Shown: positions 26,574 through 37,129, counted from the stretch's first letter. The stretch: 64,000 bases of DNA from Pseudodesulfovibrio hydrargyri (GCF_001874525.1 NZ_LKAQ01000004.1:2137590-2201589); one strand, 5' to 3'. The notes: generated from the letters alone by a model not told the origin. Translations and numbers: made by a program.

Positions 26574-28679
26574 TTGACCCTCAAGGACAACCTGCACGCC
26601 TTCTTCCACCCCGACGCCGTGGCCGTCATCGGGGCGTCCTCCACCCCCGGCAAGGTGGGGCACACCGTCGTGACCAACATGCTCTCGGCCGGATACACCG
26701 GCAAGCTTCTGCCCGTGAACCCCAAGGGCGGGGTGATCGAGGGGCTGCCCGTGACCACGGACATCAATGATCTGCCGCGCGGCCTGGACCTGGCCGTCAT
26801 CGCGGTGCCGCCCAAATTCGTGGTCGAGGCCGTACGCGAACTCGGTAAGATCGGGGCCAAGTCGGCCATCGTCATCACCGCCGGATTCAAGGAGGCGGGC
26901 AAGGAAGGCTACGATCTCGAGGAAGATCTCAAGGAGGTATGCGGGGAATACGGCATCAGCCTGCTCGGGCCCAACTGCCTGGGCATGATGAACGGCGCGG
27001 CCGGGGTCAACGCCTCGTTCGCCGCGGGCCAGCCCGGGCTCGGCTCCATCGCCTTCTTTTCCCAGTCCGGGGCCCTGTGCGTGGCCATCCTGGACTGGGC
27101 GCTGGGCGCGAACATCGGGTTTTCCAAGTTCGTTTCCCTGGGCAACAAGGCGGTCCTGGACGAGGCGGACATGCTCGAATACCTCAACCGGGACGAGGCC
27201 ACCAAGGTCATTCTCGGCTACATCGAGAACGTGGAGCACGGCGAGGCGTTTTTGAAGGAGGCCCGGCGGGCCAGCCTGAACAAGCCGGTGATCATGATCA
27301 AGTCGGGCACCACGGCGGCCGGGGCCAAGGCGGCCAGCTCGCACACCGGGGCCATCGCCGGGTCGGACCAGAGCTACAACGCCGCCTTCCATCAGTCCGG
27401 GGTCATCCGGGTGGGCGACGTGGCCACCCTGTTCAATCTGGCCCAGGCCTTTTCCAGCCAGCCCCTGCCCAAGGGCCCGAATCTGGCCGTGGTCACCAAC
27501 GCGGGCGGGCCGGGCATCCTGGCCGCCGACGCGGCGGACCGCTCAAGGCTGTCCATGGCCGAGCTCTCCCCCCGGACCATCGAGAAGCTCCAGGAATTTC
27601 TCCCCAGCTACGCCGCCTTCTACAACCCGGTGGACATCGTGGCCGACGCCGACGCCAAACGCTACCGCCAGACACTCGACGTGATCGGCGAGGACCCCAT
27701 GGTCCACTCCATCCTGGTCCTGCTCACGCCCACGGCCTCGGTGGACATCGAGAAGGCCGCCGAAGCGGTCGTCCGCACGGCCCGCAGATGGGCCAAGCCG
27801 GTCTTCGCCTGCTTCATGGGCAAGACCAAGGTGGCCGGGGCGCGGAAGATGCTCATGGAGGCGGGCGTGCCCTGCTACGCCTTCCCGGAGCCGGCGGTCC
27901 ATTCCATCGAGACCATGTACCAGTACTATCTGTGGAAGCACCGCCCGGAGCCGGAATACGCGGAAGTTACGCGGGACATGGAAGCGGTGCGCAAGGTCAT
28001 CGACGACCACCTGCGCCGCCGACAGGCCGAGGTGGTCGAGTTCGAGGCCCAGCAGGTTCTGCGGGCCTACGGTCTGCCCACCCCCAGGACCAGGCTGGCC
28101 CGCACCTCGGACGAGGCCGTGGCCGCGGCCGAGGAGATCGGCTATCCCGTGGTCCTCAAGATCGCCTCGCCGAACATCTCGCACAAGACCGACGTGGGCG
28201 GGGTCGCGGTCAACCTGGTCAATGCGCGCGAGGTCATGGAGACCTTCAAGGAGATCACGGCCCGGGCCCAGCGCATGCGCCGGGACGCCTACATCGCGGG
28301 CTGCCTGGTCCAGGAGATGGCCCCTCCGGGAGTGCGCGAGGTGATCATCGGGTTCAAGCGGGACGAGCAGTTCGGGCCCATGCTCATGTTCGGCCTGGGC
28401 GGGGTGTACGTGGAGATCATGAAGGACATCTCCTTCAAGCTCGCGCCCCTGTCCAAGCAGGACGCCTTCGAGATCGTGCGCGAGATCAAGTCCTACATGC
28501 TGCTCAAGGGGCTCAGGGGCGAAAAGCCCGTGAACTTCGCGGCGCTGGAGCGGATCATCGTGGTCATGTCCCGGCTGGCCCAGGACCTGCCCGAGGTGCT
28601 CGAGGCCGAGTTCAATCCGATCCTGGTCAACAACGAGCGGGCCCTGGTCGCGGACGTGCGCATGACCCTGCGGGTCTAG
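26574..28679 (+). CDS. Fused ADP-forming acyl/acetyl-CoA synthetase
   Basis: 701 residues from a TTG at 26574 preceded by AGGAG (nine-base spacing); the frame is open further upstream but without a ribosome site. Order: CoA-binding Rossmann domain (VAVIGASSTPGKVGHTV), succinyl-CoA-ligase-like domain with the phospho-histidine loop SSHTGAIAGSD, then an ATP-grasp domain (YPVVLKIASPNISHKTDVGGV). This alpha-beta fusion makes ATP from acetyl-CoA, ADP and phosphate, or runs in reverse. In anaerobes it serves energy conservation from acetyl- or aryl-acetyl-CoA. A protein lysine acetyltransferase (Pat-type) is excluded because no GNAT domain is present. Confidence 0.92.
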   Translation: MTLKDNLHAFFHPDAVAVIGASSTPGKVGHTVVTNMLSAGYTGKLLPVNPKGGVIEGLPVTTDINDLPRGLDLAVIAVPPKFVVEAVRELGKIGAKSAIVITAGFKEAGKEGYDLEEDLKEVCGEYGISLLGPNCLGMMNGAAGVNASFAAGQPGLGSIAFFSQSGALCVAILDWALGANIGFSKFVSLGNKAVLDEADMLEYLNRDEATKVILGYIENVEHGEAFLKEARRASLNKPVIMIKSGTTAAGAKAASSHTGAIAGSDQSYNAAFHQSGVIRVGDVATLFNLAQAFSSQPLPKGPNLAVVTNAGGPGILAADAADRSRLSMAELSPRTIEKLQEFLPSYAAFYNPVDIVADADAKRYRQTLDVIGEDPMVHSILVLLTPTASVDIEKAAEAVVRTARRWAKPVFACFMGKTKVAGARKMLMEAGVPCYAFPEPAVHSIETMYQYYLWKHRPEPEYAEVTRDMEAVRKVIDDHLRRRQAEVVEFEAQQVLRAYGLPTPRTRLARTSDEAVAAAEEIGYPVVLKIASPNISHKTDVGGVAVNLVNAREVMETFKEITARAQRMRRDAYIAGCLVQEMAPPGVREVIIGFKRDEQFGPMLMFGLGGVYVEIMKDISFKLAPLSKQDAFEIVREIKSYMLLKGLRGEKPVNFAALERIIVVMSRLAQDLPEVLEAEFNPILVNNERALVADVRMTLRV

Positions 28680-28686
28680 CCCGGAG

Positions 28687-28884
28687 TCACTTCTTCCTGA
28701 GTTCGGTCACGGACTCGCCGCCGATGCCCCAGTTGTCGGTGTCCACCTCGTCGATGATCACGAAAGTGGTCTTGGGATTCTTGCCCAGCACGTCGGCCAG
28801 AAGGTCGGTCACGCCCTGTATGAGCCGCTGCTTCTGTTCCGTGGTCGCGCCCTCGTTGGTGATGCGGATGTTGACGAACGGCAA
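28687..28884 (-). CDS. 4-oxalocrotonate tautomerase-like protein
   Basis: 65 residues beginning MPFVNIRIT, so processing of Met leaves the catalytic Pro1. The rest has the family's beta-alpha-beta form, EQKQRLIQGVTDLLADVLG and TTFVIIDEVDTDNWGIGGES. 4-OT-fold enzymes are hexameric tautomerases of diverse substrates. Convergent with the synthetase gene, 7 bases apart. Confidence 0.9.
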   Translation of the reverse strand: MPFVNIRITNEGATTEQKQRLIQGVTDLLADVLGKNPKTTFVIIDEVDTDNWGIGGESVTELRKK

Positions 28885-28911
28885 GGTCTTCCTCCCTTTT
28901 CCCGGTTGCGT

Positions 28912-30297
28912 TCAGCGTGGCAGGGTCACGGTCACGGTGGTGCCGCTCTCCTCGGACGAATCCATGTCTATGCGGCCGCCCATGACCTCGACCATGAGCC
29001 GGGCCGAATAGGTGCCGAGCCCCGTGCCGGAACGTTTCCCGGACGTAGCGTACTTGTCGAAGAAGTTGGCGCGCACGGACTCGGGCACCGGGGCGGGGTT
29101 GTGCACGGCCACGGTGAAATCGCCGTCCGCCTTCATGCGCACGGTCACCGTGTCGCCGGTCCCGGAGGCCTCGAGCGCGTTTTTGACCAGGTTGGCCAGG
29201 ACCGCGTAGAACAGGTTTTCCTCGGTGGACAGGAGCAGGGTGTCCTCGCGCGCGATCGGCCCGTCCCCGAACAGGGCCTCCAGGGTCACTTCCCTGGTGA
29301 GGGCCAGTTCGGCCAGGTCGTCGGCCACCCTCCGGCAGACGTTCAGAATGTCCACCTCCGCCGGGGTGTATACATAGGTCCCGGTCTCCATCTTGTAGAG
29401 GTCCAGGGAGCGGCTGATCAGGTCCATGCCGGTGTTCGCCGTGTGGCGCATGTCGTCGAGCATGTCCTTTTGATCCCGGTCCAGGGTGGTGTAGTTCTCC
29501 AGGTAGGTGATGCCGTTCAGCACGCCCAGCAGCGGGGTCTTGATGTCGTGGCGGGTGATCTGCTCCACGTCCTCGCGCAGCTTTTCGGCCTGCAGCCGTG
29601 AATGCTCCTTGGCCGCCTCCTGGCGCAACAGGAGCAGGACCACGCCGAGCAGGGCGAAGCTGATGGCGAACGAGCCCGCCGTGGCGTAGAGGTTGAACCG
29701 CTCCAGCTCCTGTTTGGGCCCGGTCACGTCGAAGACCAGTTCGAAGGCCCCCAGGAAATCCGGACCGCGCATGAGCGGCACGAAGGTCTCCACCGTTTCC
29801 ACGGTCGCGGCCTCGCTTCGCAGCTCTCCCAGACGGGCGTATCGTCTGCCCTTGGAGACCGTGCCCGTGAATATCTTCCCGGACTCGACCTCGTCGATCT
29901 CGCCCGTGGCCGTGGAGTAGAGGATCCTTCCGTCCGGCGCGAACACCCGGACCTTGAGCAGGCCGAAGTCGCTTTCCAGCCGGTAGACGTCGGCCAGGAA
30001 CCGGGGCGTGTCCAGGACCGCCGGGCTCAGGCGGGTGTGCTTGATGGACGGCGGGATGGTCAGCACGGCCAGCCGCTGGGCCGCCTCCTCGAAGGTGTCG
30101 ATCATTATCTTGGTGTAGGCGGGATAGATGACCAGGGCGTTGGTCAGGGGCAGGGCCACGGCGCAGATCACGGCCAGGGCCAGGATGCCGAGCAGGGGGT
30201 AGCTGTGCCCGCCCCGGCTGCGGCGGCCGAAGATCAGCCAGCGCAGCCCACCTGGAGGGATGCGGGCGGTCGTTTCACGGCGTCCGCTGTCGGCCAT
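28912..30297 (-). CDS. Membrane sensor histidine kinase
   Basis: 461 residues. Two spans enclose a periplasmic sensor of about 150 residues (first span LLGILALAVICAVALPL, second YATAGSFAISFALLGVVLLLL). Then HisKA with ITRHDIKTPLLGVLNGI (an unusual HDIK in place of HELR) and HATPase_c with N-box VLANLVKNALEA and a short G-box SGTGLGTYSARLMVEVMGG. AGGAGG lies upstream of the ATG. No partner regulator adjacent. The HDIKTPL H-box is characteristic of a kinase subgroup in Desulfovibrio-type genomes; signal unknown. Confidence 0.87.
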   Translation of the reverse strand: MADSGRRETTARIPPGGLRWLIFGRRSRGGHSYPLLGILALAVICAVALPLTNALVIYPAYTKIMIDTFEEAAQRLAVLTIPPSIKHTRLSPAVLDTPRFLADVYRLESDFGLLKVRVFAPDGRILYSTATGEIDEVESGKIFTGTVSKGRRYARLGELRSEAATVETVETFVPLMRGPDFLGAFELVFDVTGPKQELERFNLYATAGSFAISFALLGVVLLLLRQEAAKEHSRLQAEKLREDVEQITRHDIKTPLLGVLNGITYLENYTTLDRDQKDMLDDMRHTANTGMDLISRSLDLYKMETGTYVYTPAEVDILNVCRRVADDLAELALTREVTLEALFGDGPIAREDTLLLSTEENLFYAVLANLVKNALEASGTGDTVTVRMKADGDFTVAVHNPAPVPESVRANFFDKYATSGKRSGTGLGTYSARLMVEVMGGRIDMDSSEESGTTVTVTLPR

Positions 30298-30401
30298 GGG
30301 CGGGAGTCCTCCTGGGGGTGAAAAAAGTTTGCCGGTTACCCGACCATAGCAGATGAGAGGAATCTGGCAAGAGGCTTCGACCGGGCCGTCCGGGGCCGGA
30401 T

Positions 30402-31187
30402 TCAGGCCGAGATCATCATCCCGGCGATCTCGCGCAGGATCTTCGCCCCGACCATGGCCGTGACCCCGTTCAGGTCCCGGTCCGGATTGAGCTCCACGAT
30501 GTCCGCCCCGATGATCGGCGCGTCCACCGCGTGGAGGACGTCCAGCAGCTCGCGCGTGCTCATGCCGCCCGGTTCGTGGTGGGAAACGCCCGGCGCGAAT
30601 GCCGGGTCCAGGGCGTCCAGGTCCACGCTGACGTAGACCGGCACGTCAAAGGAGAGGACGGGCCAGTGCGCCCGGTCCTTCATCTCCAGCCACTGGATGC
30701 CGAACTTCTCCCGCTGCTTCCGCTGGTGGCCGTGGGCCGTGCGGATGCCCACCGAGACCAGCCGGGTGCACAATCCTTCCTCCATGATCCGGGCGAACGG
30801 GCAGGCGTGGGAGTGCGGGTTGCCTTCGAACTCGTGGTAGCAGTCCGGATGGGCGTCGAAGTGCAGGATGGCGAAATCGCCCACGGTCCGCTTCAGTCCC
30901 CGGACCAGCGGGTAGGTCACGGAGTGGTCGCCGCCAAGGAATATGGGACGGTCGTTGCCGACCTGGGCCGCGGCCTCCTCAATCACCTGGAACGCCGCTT
31001 CCGGTTCGCCCAGTTCGAGCGCGCCCCGGTGGTCGAGGACCGGCCCCAGGTCGAAGCCGGTCTCGGTCCACAGGTTGGCCGAGTCGCAGTGCAGGGCCCC
31101 GACCAGGGAGAAGGGTCCCCTGGCCGAGCCGCGCAGGTAGGAAGAGTTGTGGTCCAGCGGGACGCCGAGGATCGGGATGAGTCGCAT
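30402..31187 (-). CDS. Arginase/agmatinase-family ureohydrolase
   Basis: 261 residues with complete binuclear metal motifs: GGDHSVTYP, FDAHPDCYHEFEG and SVDLDALDPAFAPG. Unlike the GdmH-type enzyme at 4522-5676 it keeps the standard DAHxD and has no N-terminal extension. The HEFEGNPHSHACPF loop and SHHEPGGM substrate segment place it among agmatinase/guanidinobutyrase-like members. Substrate not assigned. It lies 12 bases after hslU's stop on the same strand and may be cotranscribed with hslVU. Confidence 0.88.
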   Translation of the reverse strand: MRLIPILGVPLDHNSSYLRGSARGPFSLVGALHCDSANLWTETGFDLGPVLDHRGALELGEPEAAFQVIEEAAAQVGNDRPIFLGGDHSVTYPLVRGLKRTVGDFAILHFDAHPDCYHEFEGNPHSHACPFARIMEEGLCTRLVSVGIRTAHGHQRKQREKFGIQWLEMKDRAHWPVLSFDVPVYVSVDLDALDPAFAPGVSHHEPGGMSTRELLDVLHAVDAPIIGADIVELNPDRDLNGVTAMVGAKILREIAGMMISA

Positions 31188-31199
31188 TCGCCCGGCCTC

Positions 31200-32582
31200 C
31201 TAGAGGATATAGCGGGACAGGTCGCGGTTCTCGATGACCTCGTCGAGTTGGGCCAGGACGTAGTCGCGATCGATGACGACCTTGTTGCCGGACTTGTCCG
31301 GGGCCTCGAACGACAGGTTGGCCAGGATCTTCTCCATGATGGTGTAGAGCCTGCGCGCGCCGATGTTCTCGGTCTCCTCGTTGATCTTCTCGGCCGTGGC
31401 CGAAATCTCCTCCAGCGCCTCCTTGGTGTAGTCGATGGCCACGCCCTCGGTCTCGAGCAACGCCTTGTACTGCACGGTCAGGGCATTCTTGGGCTCGGTC
31501 AGGATGCGGTAGAACTCCTCCTTGTGCAGAGAGGCCAGTTCCTCGCGCAGGGGGAAACGGCCCTGCAGCTCCGGAATGAGGTCCGACGGCTTGGCGAAAT
31601 GGAACGCGCCCGCCGCTATGAACAGGATGTGGTCGGTCTTGACCATGCCGTACTTGGTGTTGACCACGCTGCCCTCCACGATGGGCAGCAGGTCGCGCTG
31701 CACGCCCTCGCGGGACACGTCGGCACCGCCCCCGGCCTGGTCGTGGCGCGATGCGATTTTGTCCATCTCGTCCACGAACAGGATGCCCTGCTGCTCCACG
31801 CGCTCCCTGGCGAGCTCATTGACCGCGTCCGGGTCGATGAGCTTGTCCGCCTCTTCGTCGATGAGCGCCTGGTAGGCGTCCTTGATCTTCATCTTGCGGG
31901 CCTTGCGCTTGCCCGGGAACATGTTGGAAAAGGCGTTTTGCAGGTTGGAGCCCATCTCCTCCATGCCGGGGATGGCCATGATCTCCACGGAGGCCCCGCT
32001 CTGGACCGTGACCTGCATCTCCACCTCGCGCTCGTCCAGCTGGCCGGAACGGAACATCTGGCGGAACTTCTCGCGGGTGCCGTCCTCCTTGGGGGGCTCG
32101 ATCTTCTCCACGTCGCCGTTCTGGCCGCCCTGGAAAAAGCCCATGGGGCCGTTGTTCTGCGGCTTCTTGCCCGGCAGAAGCAGATCCAGCAGGCGCTCCT
32201 CGGCGTTCTTCTCCGCCTTGATGCGGACCTTTTCGGTCTCCTCCTTGCGGACCATGTTCACGCCGATCTCCATCAGGTCGCGGATCATGGATTCCACGTC
32301 GCGACCCACATAGCCCACCTCGGTGAACTTGGTGGCCTCCACCTTGAAGAACGGGCAGTTGGCCAGCCGGGCCAGCCTACGGGCGATCTCGGTCTTGCCC
32401 ACGCCCGTGGGGCCCATCAGAATGATGTTCTTGGGCGCGATCTCGTCGCGCAGCTCCGGATCGAGCTGCTGCCTGCGCCAACGGTTGCGCATGGCGATGG
32501 CCACCATCCGCTTGGCCGCTTCCTGGCCGATGATGTATTTGTCCAGTTCCGATACGATTTCACGCGGTGTCAGATTGCTCAT
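31200..32582 (-). CDS. hslU: HslU, ATPase subunit of the HslVU protease
   Basis: 460 residues from the ATG at 32582 (GGAGG upstream). Walker [10 protein letters not shown], Walker B with [11 protein letters not shown], arginine-finger region and the I domain between them (about 110-240) are present, as is the C-terminal tail ending SRYIL that docks into HslV. HslU unfolds substrates and threads them into HslV. The hslV and hslU genes are in the usual order but separated by an unusual 265-base spacer full of inverted repeats. Confidence 0.96.
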   Translation of the reverse strand: MSNLTPREIVSELDKYIIGQEAAKRMVAIAMRNRWRRQQLDPELRDEIAPKNIILMGPTGVGKTEIARRLARLANCPFFKVEATKFTEVGYVGRDVESMIRDLMEIGVNMVRKEETEKVRIKAEKNAEERLLDLLLPGKKPQNNGPMGFFQGGQNGDVEKIEPPKEDGTREKFRQMFRSGQLDEREVEMQVTVQSGASVEIMAIPGMEEMGSNLQNAFSNMFPGKRKARKMKIKDAYQALIDEEADKLIDPDAVNELARERVEQQGILFVDEMDKIASRHDQAGGGADVSREGVQRDLLPIVEGSVVNTKYGMVKTDHILFIAAGAFHFAKPSDLIPELQGRFPLREELASLHKEEFYRILTEPKNALTVQYKALLETEGVAIDYTKEALEEISATAEKINEETENIGARRLYTIMEKILANLSFEAPDKSGNKVVIDRDYVLAQLDEVIENRDLSRYIL

Positions 32583-32847
32583 TGTGGATGCCTCCGGCGG
32601 CCAGAGGGAAAACTTATGAAAAAGTTTTCCCTCTGGACTCCCTTTCAAAACTTTTTATCGCACGCCTGTCGGCGTGGGAGTGTTCTCGATTCAATGGCAC
32701 GCCGTTTGGGGACGCACCCTCCACGCCGCCATGTCGTCTGTTCAAGTTCCTCGTCCCTTCCAGGCGGCGTGGCGCCAAAAAGCTTTGAAGGGAGAGCGCG
32801 AGAGGGAAACTTTCTCGAAAGTGTCCCTCTCGCATCTTCATCTCAAT
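32583..32847. repeat. Repeat-rich spacer between hslV and hslU
   Basis: Two homologous units lie in opposite orientation. One contains a perfect 15-bp hairpin (32601-32615 with 32622-32636, GAGGGAAAACTT core) next to CCCTTTCAAAACTTTTT. The other contains a 14-bp hairpin with one mismatch (32800-32813 with 32817-32830) next to AAAAAGCTTTGAAGGGAG. Between them are a CACGCC/GGCGTG hairpin (32661-32676) and a 10-bp inverted repeat CCACGCCGCC (32721-32730 with 32763-32772). No ORF is supported. The layout resembles a paired REP/BIME-like element. Confidence 0.8.
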
Positions 32848-33387
<540 letters not shown>

Positions 33388-33396
33388 GGATTCTCC

Positions 33397-33945
33397 TTAC
33401 AGGATGTCTTCGGCGATGCGCGACCAGGTGCGGAAGGCCGTCTCGCCGTGCAGGACCATGACCGCCTCGGTGACCAGCCCCTGTTCCAGCCCCTCCATGA
33501 GGGCGGAGAGCGCGATGCGCGCCGCGTCCTCGACCGGGTAGCCGTAGACGCCGCAGGAGATGGCCGGGAAGGCCACGGTGCGTAATTCGTGTCGGTGCGC
33601 GAGCCGCAGGCTGTTGCGGTAGGCGTTGCCCAGGAGCGCGGGCTCGTTGTCGTCGCCGCCGCGCCAGATGGGGCCGACGGTGTGGATGATATGGGATGCG
33701 GAAAGGTTGAAGCCCGGGGTCAGGACCGCCTCGCCCGGTGGCAGGGAGCCGATTTCCCGGATGATCTCCCGGCAGGCGGCCTGGAGCAGGTCGATGCCCG
33801 CCGCGTGGTGGATGGCTCCGTCCACGCCGCCGCCACCGGCCAGCCGGGAATTGGCCGCATTGACGATGGCGTCCACGTTGAGCCGGGTGATGTCGCCTTC
33901 GCGGACCGAGAGCCGTCCGGGGCCTGCGCTCCATGTTTTCTGCAT
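33397..33945 (-). CDS. Macrodomain ADP-ribose hydrolase (MacroD/YmdB type)
   Basis: 182 residues. [33 protein letters not shown] and the GVYGYP loop are typical of O-acetyl-ADP-ribose deacetylases that remove ADP-ribose from Asp/Glu side chains. Members also act on RNA ends. Starts 9 bases before hslV, in the same direction, so it may be the first gene of an hslVU operon. Confidence 0.92.
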   Translation of the reverse strand: MQKTWSAGPGRLSVREGDITRLNVDAIVNAANSRLAGGGGVDGAIHHAAGIDLLQAACREIIREIGSLPPGEAVLTPGFNLSASHIIHTVGPIWRGGDDNEPALLGNAYRNSLRLAHRHELRTVAFPAISCGVYGYPVEDAARIALSALMEGLEQGLVTEAVMVLHGETAFRTWSRIAEDIL

Positions 33946-34040
33946 GACGCTTTGTTAGGTAATGCCTGTGCGCGGAAAGGCAAGGGGGATGCCCTTCGAA
34001 AACCTTTCGGCAACCGCAGGTTCGTGCTATGGTGTGGGCT

Positions 34041-35231
34041 ATGAGCAAGTCCGAGACCATACTCCTTGTGGACGACCAGCCCGAGAACATCAGCATCATG
34101 ATCGAGGCGCTGCACTCCCTGTACACCCTGTTGGCGGCCACCGACGGGGCCACGGCGCTCGAGCGCGTGGCGGGCGACCCCAGGCCGGACCTGGTCCTGC
34201 TGGACGTGATGATGCCGGGCATGAGCGGCCACGAGGTCTGCCGGGAGATCAAGGGCGACCCGGTCACGCGGGACATTCCGGTCATCTTCGTGACCTCCCT
34301 GGACGCCCCGGACGACGAGGCCAGGGGGTTGCGCATCGGGGCCTCGGACTACATCACCAAGCCCATCAGCCCGCCTGTGGTCCAGGCCCGGGTGCGCGCG
34401 CACCTGGACCTCAAGCGGGCCCGGGAGCAGTTGCAGAGCCAGAACACGGCCCTGGAGGAGCGGGTCCGGGAGCGGACCGCCGAGGTCGTCCAGGCGCAGA
34501 AGGAGCGGGTCGAGAGCCTCAAGCATTTTGCCGACGCCATGGCCCACCAGATCCGCAATCCGGTCATGTCCATCGGCGGCATCGCCGGGCTGCTGCTGCG
34601 CAAGACCCCGGAGGACAGCCCGCTGGCGACCTATGCCGAGGCCGTGCGCGAGGACAGCCTGCGGCTGGAGAGTCTGGTCGGGGTGATCAGCGAGTACGTG
34701 TCCCTGTCCGCCGAGCCGTTTAGGGAGGTGCAGATCAACGGGTTGGTGGAGTCGGCCCTGAACAAGGCGCGCGGCTTCGCCGATTCGTCGGGGCAGGACC
34801 TGGCGGTGGAGAGCGGGCTGCAGCCCGCCCTGGTCAAGGTGGACGAGCGGATCATGGTCACGGCCATGGCCGAGATCATCATCAACGCCATGGAGTTCGC
34901 CGGGGAGGAGCGCGCCAGCCTGACCATCCGGGGCGGGGTGGGCATGTTCGGGGACGAACTGGCCGAGGCCGGGCTGTCCGGATCGGCGGGCCGGCGCTAC
35001 GGCGTGCGCATCAGCGACGCGGGGCCGGGCATCGACAGGGAGGTCCTGCCGTACGTGACCGACCCCTTCTACACCACCAAGGCGCAGGGTGCGGGCATGG
35101 GGCTGACCAAGGTCAAGCGGGTCATCTGCGACGAGCACGGCGGGACCCTGCTCATCGAGTCGCCCGCCGCGTCCTCCGAAAACCTGAGCCGCCCGGGAAC
35201 CTCGGTGACCTTCGACCTGCCCTTGGCCTAG
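34041..35231 (+). CDS. Response regulator-histidine kinase hybrid (REC then HisKA/HATPase)
   Basis: 396 residues. An N-terminal receiver domain has VDDQPEN, phospho-acceptor Asp55 in LVLLDVMMPG and KPIS near 107. A coiled coil follows, then a HisKA-like helix with FADAMAHQIRNPVMSIGG (His at about 170) and HATPase_c (IIINAMEFAG, ISDAGPGIDREV, GAGMGLTKVKRV). The start at 34041 is chosen because MSKSETILL is the usual N-terminus of such proteins; an ATG four codons upstream is possible. It is a cytoplasmic relay without its own sensor domain. Confidence 0.88.
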   Translation: MSKSETILLVDDQPENISIMIEALHSLYTLLAATDGATALERVAGDPRPDLVLLDVMMPGMSGHEVCREIKGDPVTRDIPVIFVTSLDAPDDEARGLRIGASDYITKPISPPVVQARVRAHLDLKRAREQLQSQNTALEERVRERTAEVVQAQKERVESLKHFADAMAHQIRNPVMSIGGIAGLLLRKTPEDSPLATYAEAVREDSLRLESLVGVISEYVSLSAEPFREVQINGLVESALNKARGFADSSGQDLAVESGLQPALVKVDERIMVTAMAEIIINAMEFAGEERASLTIRGGVGMFGDELAEAGLSGSAGRRYGVRISDAGPGIDREVLPYVTDPFYTTKAQGAGMGLTKVKRVICDEHGGTLLIESPAASSENLSRPGTSVTFDLPLA

Positions 35232-35237
35232 GGGCTT

Positions 35238-37124
35238 CTATTCCTTGATCGCGGGCCCGGGTTCCGTGTCCGGAGCGGCCTCCTGGCCCTCGCCCTTCAC
35301 CTGGGCGATGGCCTCGGCGTAGGCCAGGAACACGTCGTCGCGGTTGATCAATCCGATGATGTCCGAGGTGTCGGTCTCCGAGACCACCGGAATCTGGCCG
35401 TAGTCCGTGTTCACGAAGCGCAGCAGGGCCTGGTACAGGTCGTAGTCCGGACGGACGTAGACCGGACGCGACATGAGGTCGCGGACCACCACCAGGTCGT
35501 GCAGCTCTTCCTCGAACATCCAGTTGCGCACGTTGTGGATGGAGACCATGCCGACATACGTGCCGTCCTGGGCCCGCACCGGGAAGTAGAACTGGTCCGA
35601 GTGGGCGATGATGTCGGTCAGGGCCTTGAGGGTGGTGCCTTCCTCCAGGACGATGACGTCGCCGGGATTGTAGAAGTCCGCCACGTGCATCTGTTCCAGG
35701 ATGTTGATGGTCGCGTCCTCGGCGTGGGCCGGGGAGTCGAACTTGTTCTCCACCTGGTGCTCGTAGAGCGAGAAATTGCGGCCGAGCACGATGCACAGCG
35801 CCGAGGCGAGCATGAGCGGGGCGAGCAGGCCGTAGCCCTGGGTCAGCTCGGTGACCATGATCAGCGGGCCGATGGGGGCGTTGGCCACGCCCGCGAAGAA
35901 GGCGGCCATGCCGACCAGGATGTATGCGCCGGGCTCGGTGACGATGTTCGGGAAGAAATGATGGCCGAGCTTGCCCACCAGGCCGCCGGACATGCCGCCC
36001 ACGAACAGGGCGGGCGCGAACATGCCGCCGGACATGCCCGAGCCGATGGTCACCGAGGTGGCCACGGTCTTGCCGATGATGATGTAGCACATGCCCAGCG
36101 CCGGAATCTGGCCGAGAATGGCCAGCTCCAGCCAGCCGTAGCCGCCGGACAGGATGCCGCCGGTGACCAGGCCCGCGTGCGCGGTGTACGGGTAGAGGAT
36201 GCCGAGCAGCCCCATGGCCAGGCCGCCCAACCCCATGGACCAGACCAGGCCGATCTTTTCCTTGAGCGGGAAGAAGATGTGGTACTTGATGGTGTAGAAG
36301 GTCTTGACGTAGAGCCATCCCACAGCCGCGCAGACAAAGGCGAGCAGGGCGTAGAAGATCAGTTCGCGGGGGTCGTGGAAGGAAAACCGGGGGATGCCGA
36401 AGATCGGGTCCGTGCCGTAGAAGAAGGTGAAGATGGAGTAGGAGACCACGGAGCTCATGACCGAGGGCAGGATGGCCTCGGACTCGAAGTCCTCGCGGTA
36501 GATGACCTCCACGGCGGTCAGCGCGCCGCCCAGCGGCGCCCGGAAGATGGCCCCCAGGCCGCCGGCCGCGCCCGCCAGCAGGAGCATGCGCCGCTCCTTG
36601 GCGGACATGTCCAGGATCTTGGCCAGCCAGGAGCCGATGCCCGCGCCCATCTGGGTGATGGGGCCCTCGCGCCCGGCCGAACCGCCCGAGGCGATGGTCA
36701 GGACCGAGCACAGCCCTTTGATGATGGCCACCCGGGCCTTGATGATGCCGCCCTGGTTGTGGAAGGCGTTGATGGTCGAGTCCGTGCCGTCGGTGCCGCC
36801 GTTGATGGTCTCGGGGATGAAGGTCTTGACCAGCCAGCCGGTGAGCAGGGCCGTGCCCGTGGTGAAGGCCGGGATGACCCACGGCCGGTACGCGCCGGCC
36901 GGGCCCTCGAACAGCCCTTCGCCCGCCGGGTCCGGGGAGACGATGCCCGCCAGCTGGTGCTGGATGAGGAACTTGCCGCTCTCCACCAGCCAGAAGAAGC
37001 CCGCGGCCACGAGTCCGGACATGGTCCCGACGACCACGCCGATGACCAGCCACCTGAACGAGGTGACCGTGCGGTATGATTTGACGAAATCCTTCCAGTA
37101 ATTGATCAGGCGGGTGATGGGCAT
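35238..37124 (-). CDS. ClC-family chloride channel/transporter with CBS domains
   Basis: 628 residues; GGAGG precedes the ATG. About ten membrane helices. The gate motif GSAGREGP with the gating Glu is at about 155-162, and GSGMSGGMFAPAL follows. The usual first-filter GSGIP is replaced by GGTDGT. The last third has two CBS domains (VRDLMSRPVYVRPDYDLYQAL and so on) ending in an acidic tail. Such proteins move chloride, or fluoride in some clades. The missing GSGIP weakens the chloride assignment. It begins 5 bases after the ribF stop. Confidence 0.88.
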   Translation of the reverse strand: MPITRLINYWKDFVKSYRTVTSFRWLVIGVVVGTMSGLVAAGFFWLVESGKFLIQHQLAGIVSPDPAGEGLFEGPAGAYRPWVIPAFTTGTALLTGWLVKTFIPETINGGTDGTDSTINAFHNQGGIIKARVAIIKGLCSVLTIASGGSAGREGPITQMGAGIGSWLAKILDMSAKERRMLLLAGAAGGLGAIFRAPLGGALTAVEVIYREDFESEAILPSVMSSVVSYSIFTFFYGTDPIFGIPRFSFHDPRELIFYALLAFVCAAVGWLYVKTFYTIKYHIFFPLKEKIGLVWSMGLGGLAMGLLGILYPYTAHAGLVTGGILSGGYGWLELAILGQIPALGMCYIIIGKTVATSVTIGSGMSGGMFAPALFVGGMSGGLVGKLGHHFFPNIVTEPGAYILVGMAAFFAGVANAPIGPLIMVTELTQGYGLLAPLMLASALCIVLGRNFSLYEHQVENKFDSPAHAEDATINILEQMHVADFYNPGDVIVLEEGTTLKALTDIIAHSDQFYFPVRAQDGTYVGMVSIHNVRNWMFEEELHDLVVVRDLMSRPVYVRPDYDLYQALLRFVNTDYGQIPVVSETDTSDIIGLINRDDVFLAYAEAIAQVKGEGQEAAPDTEPGPAIKE

Positions 37125-37129
37125 GAAAT

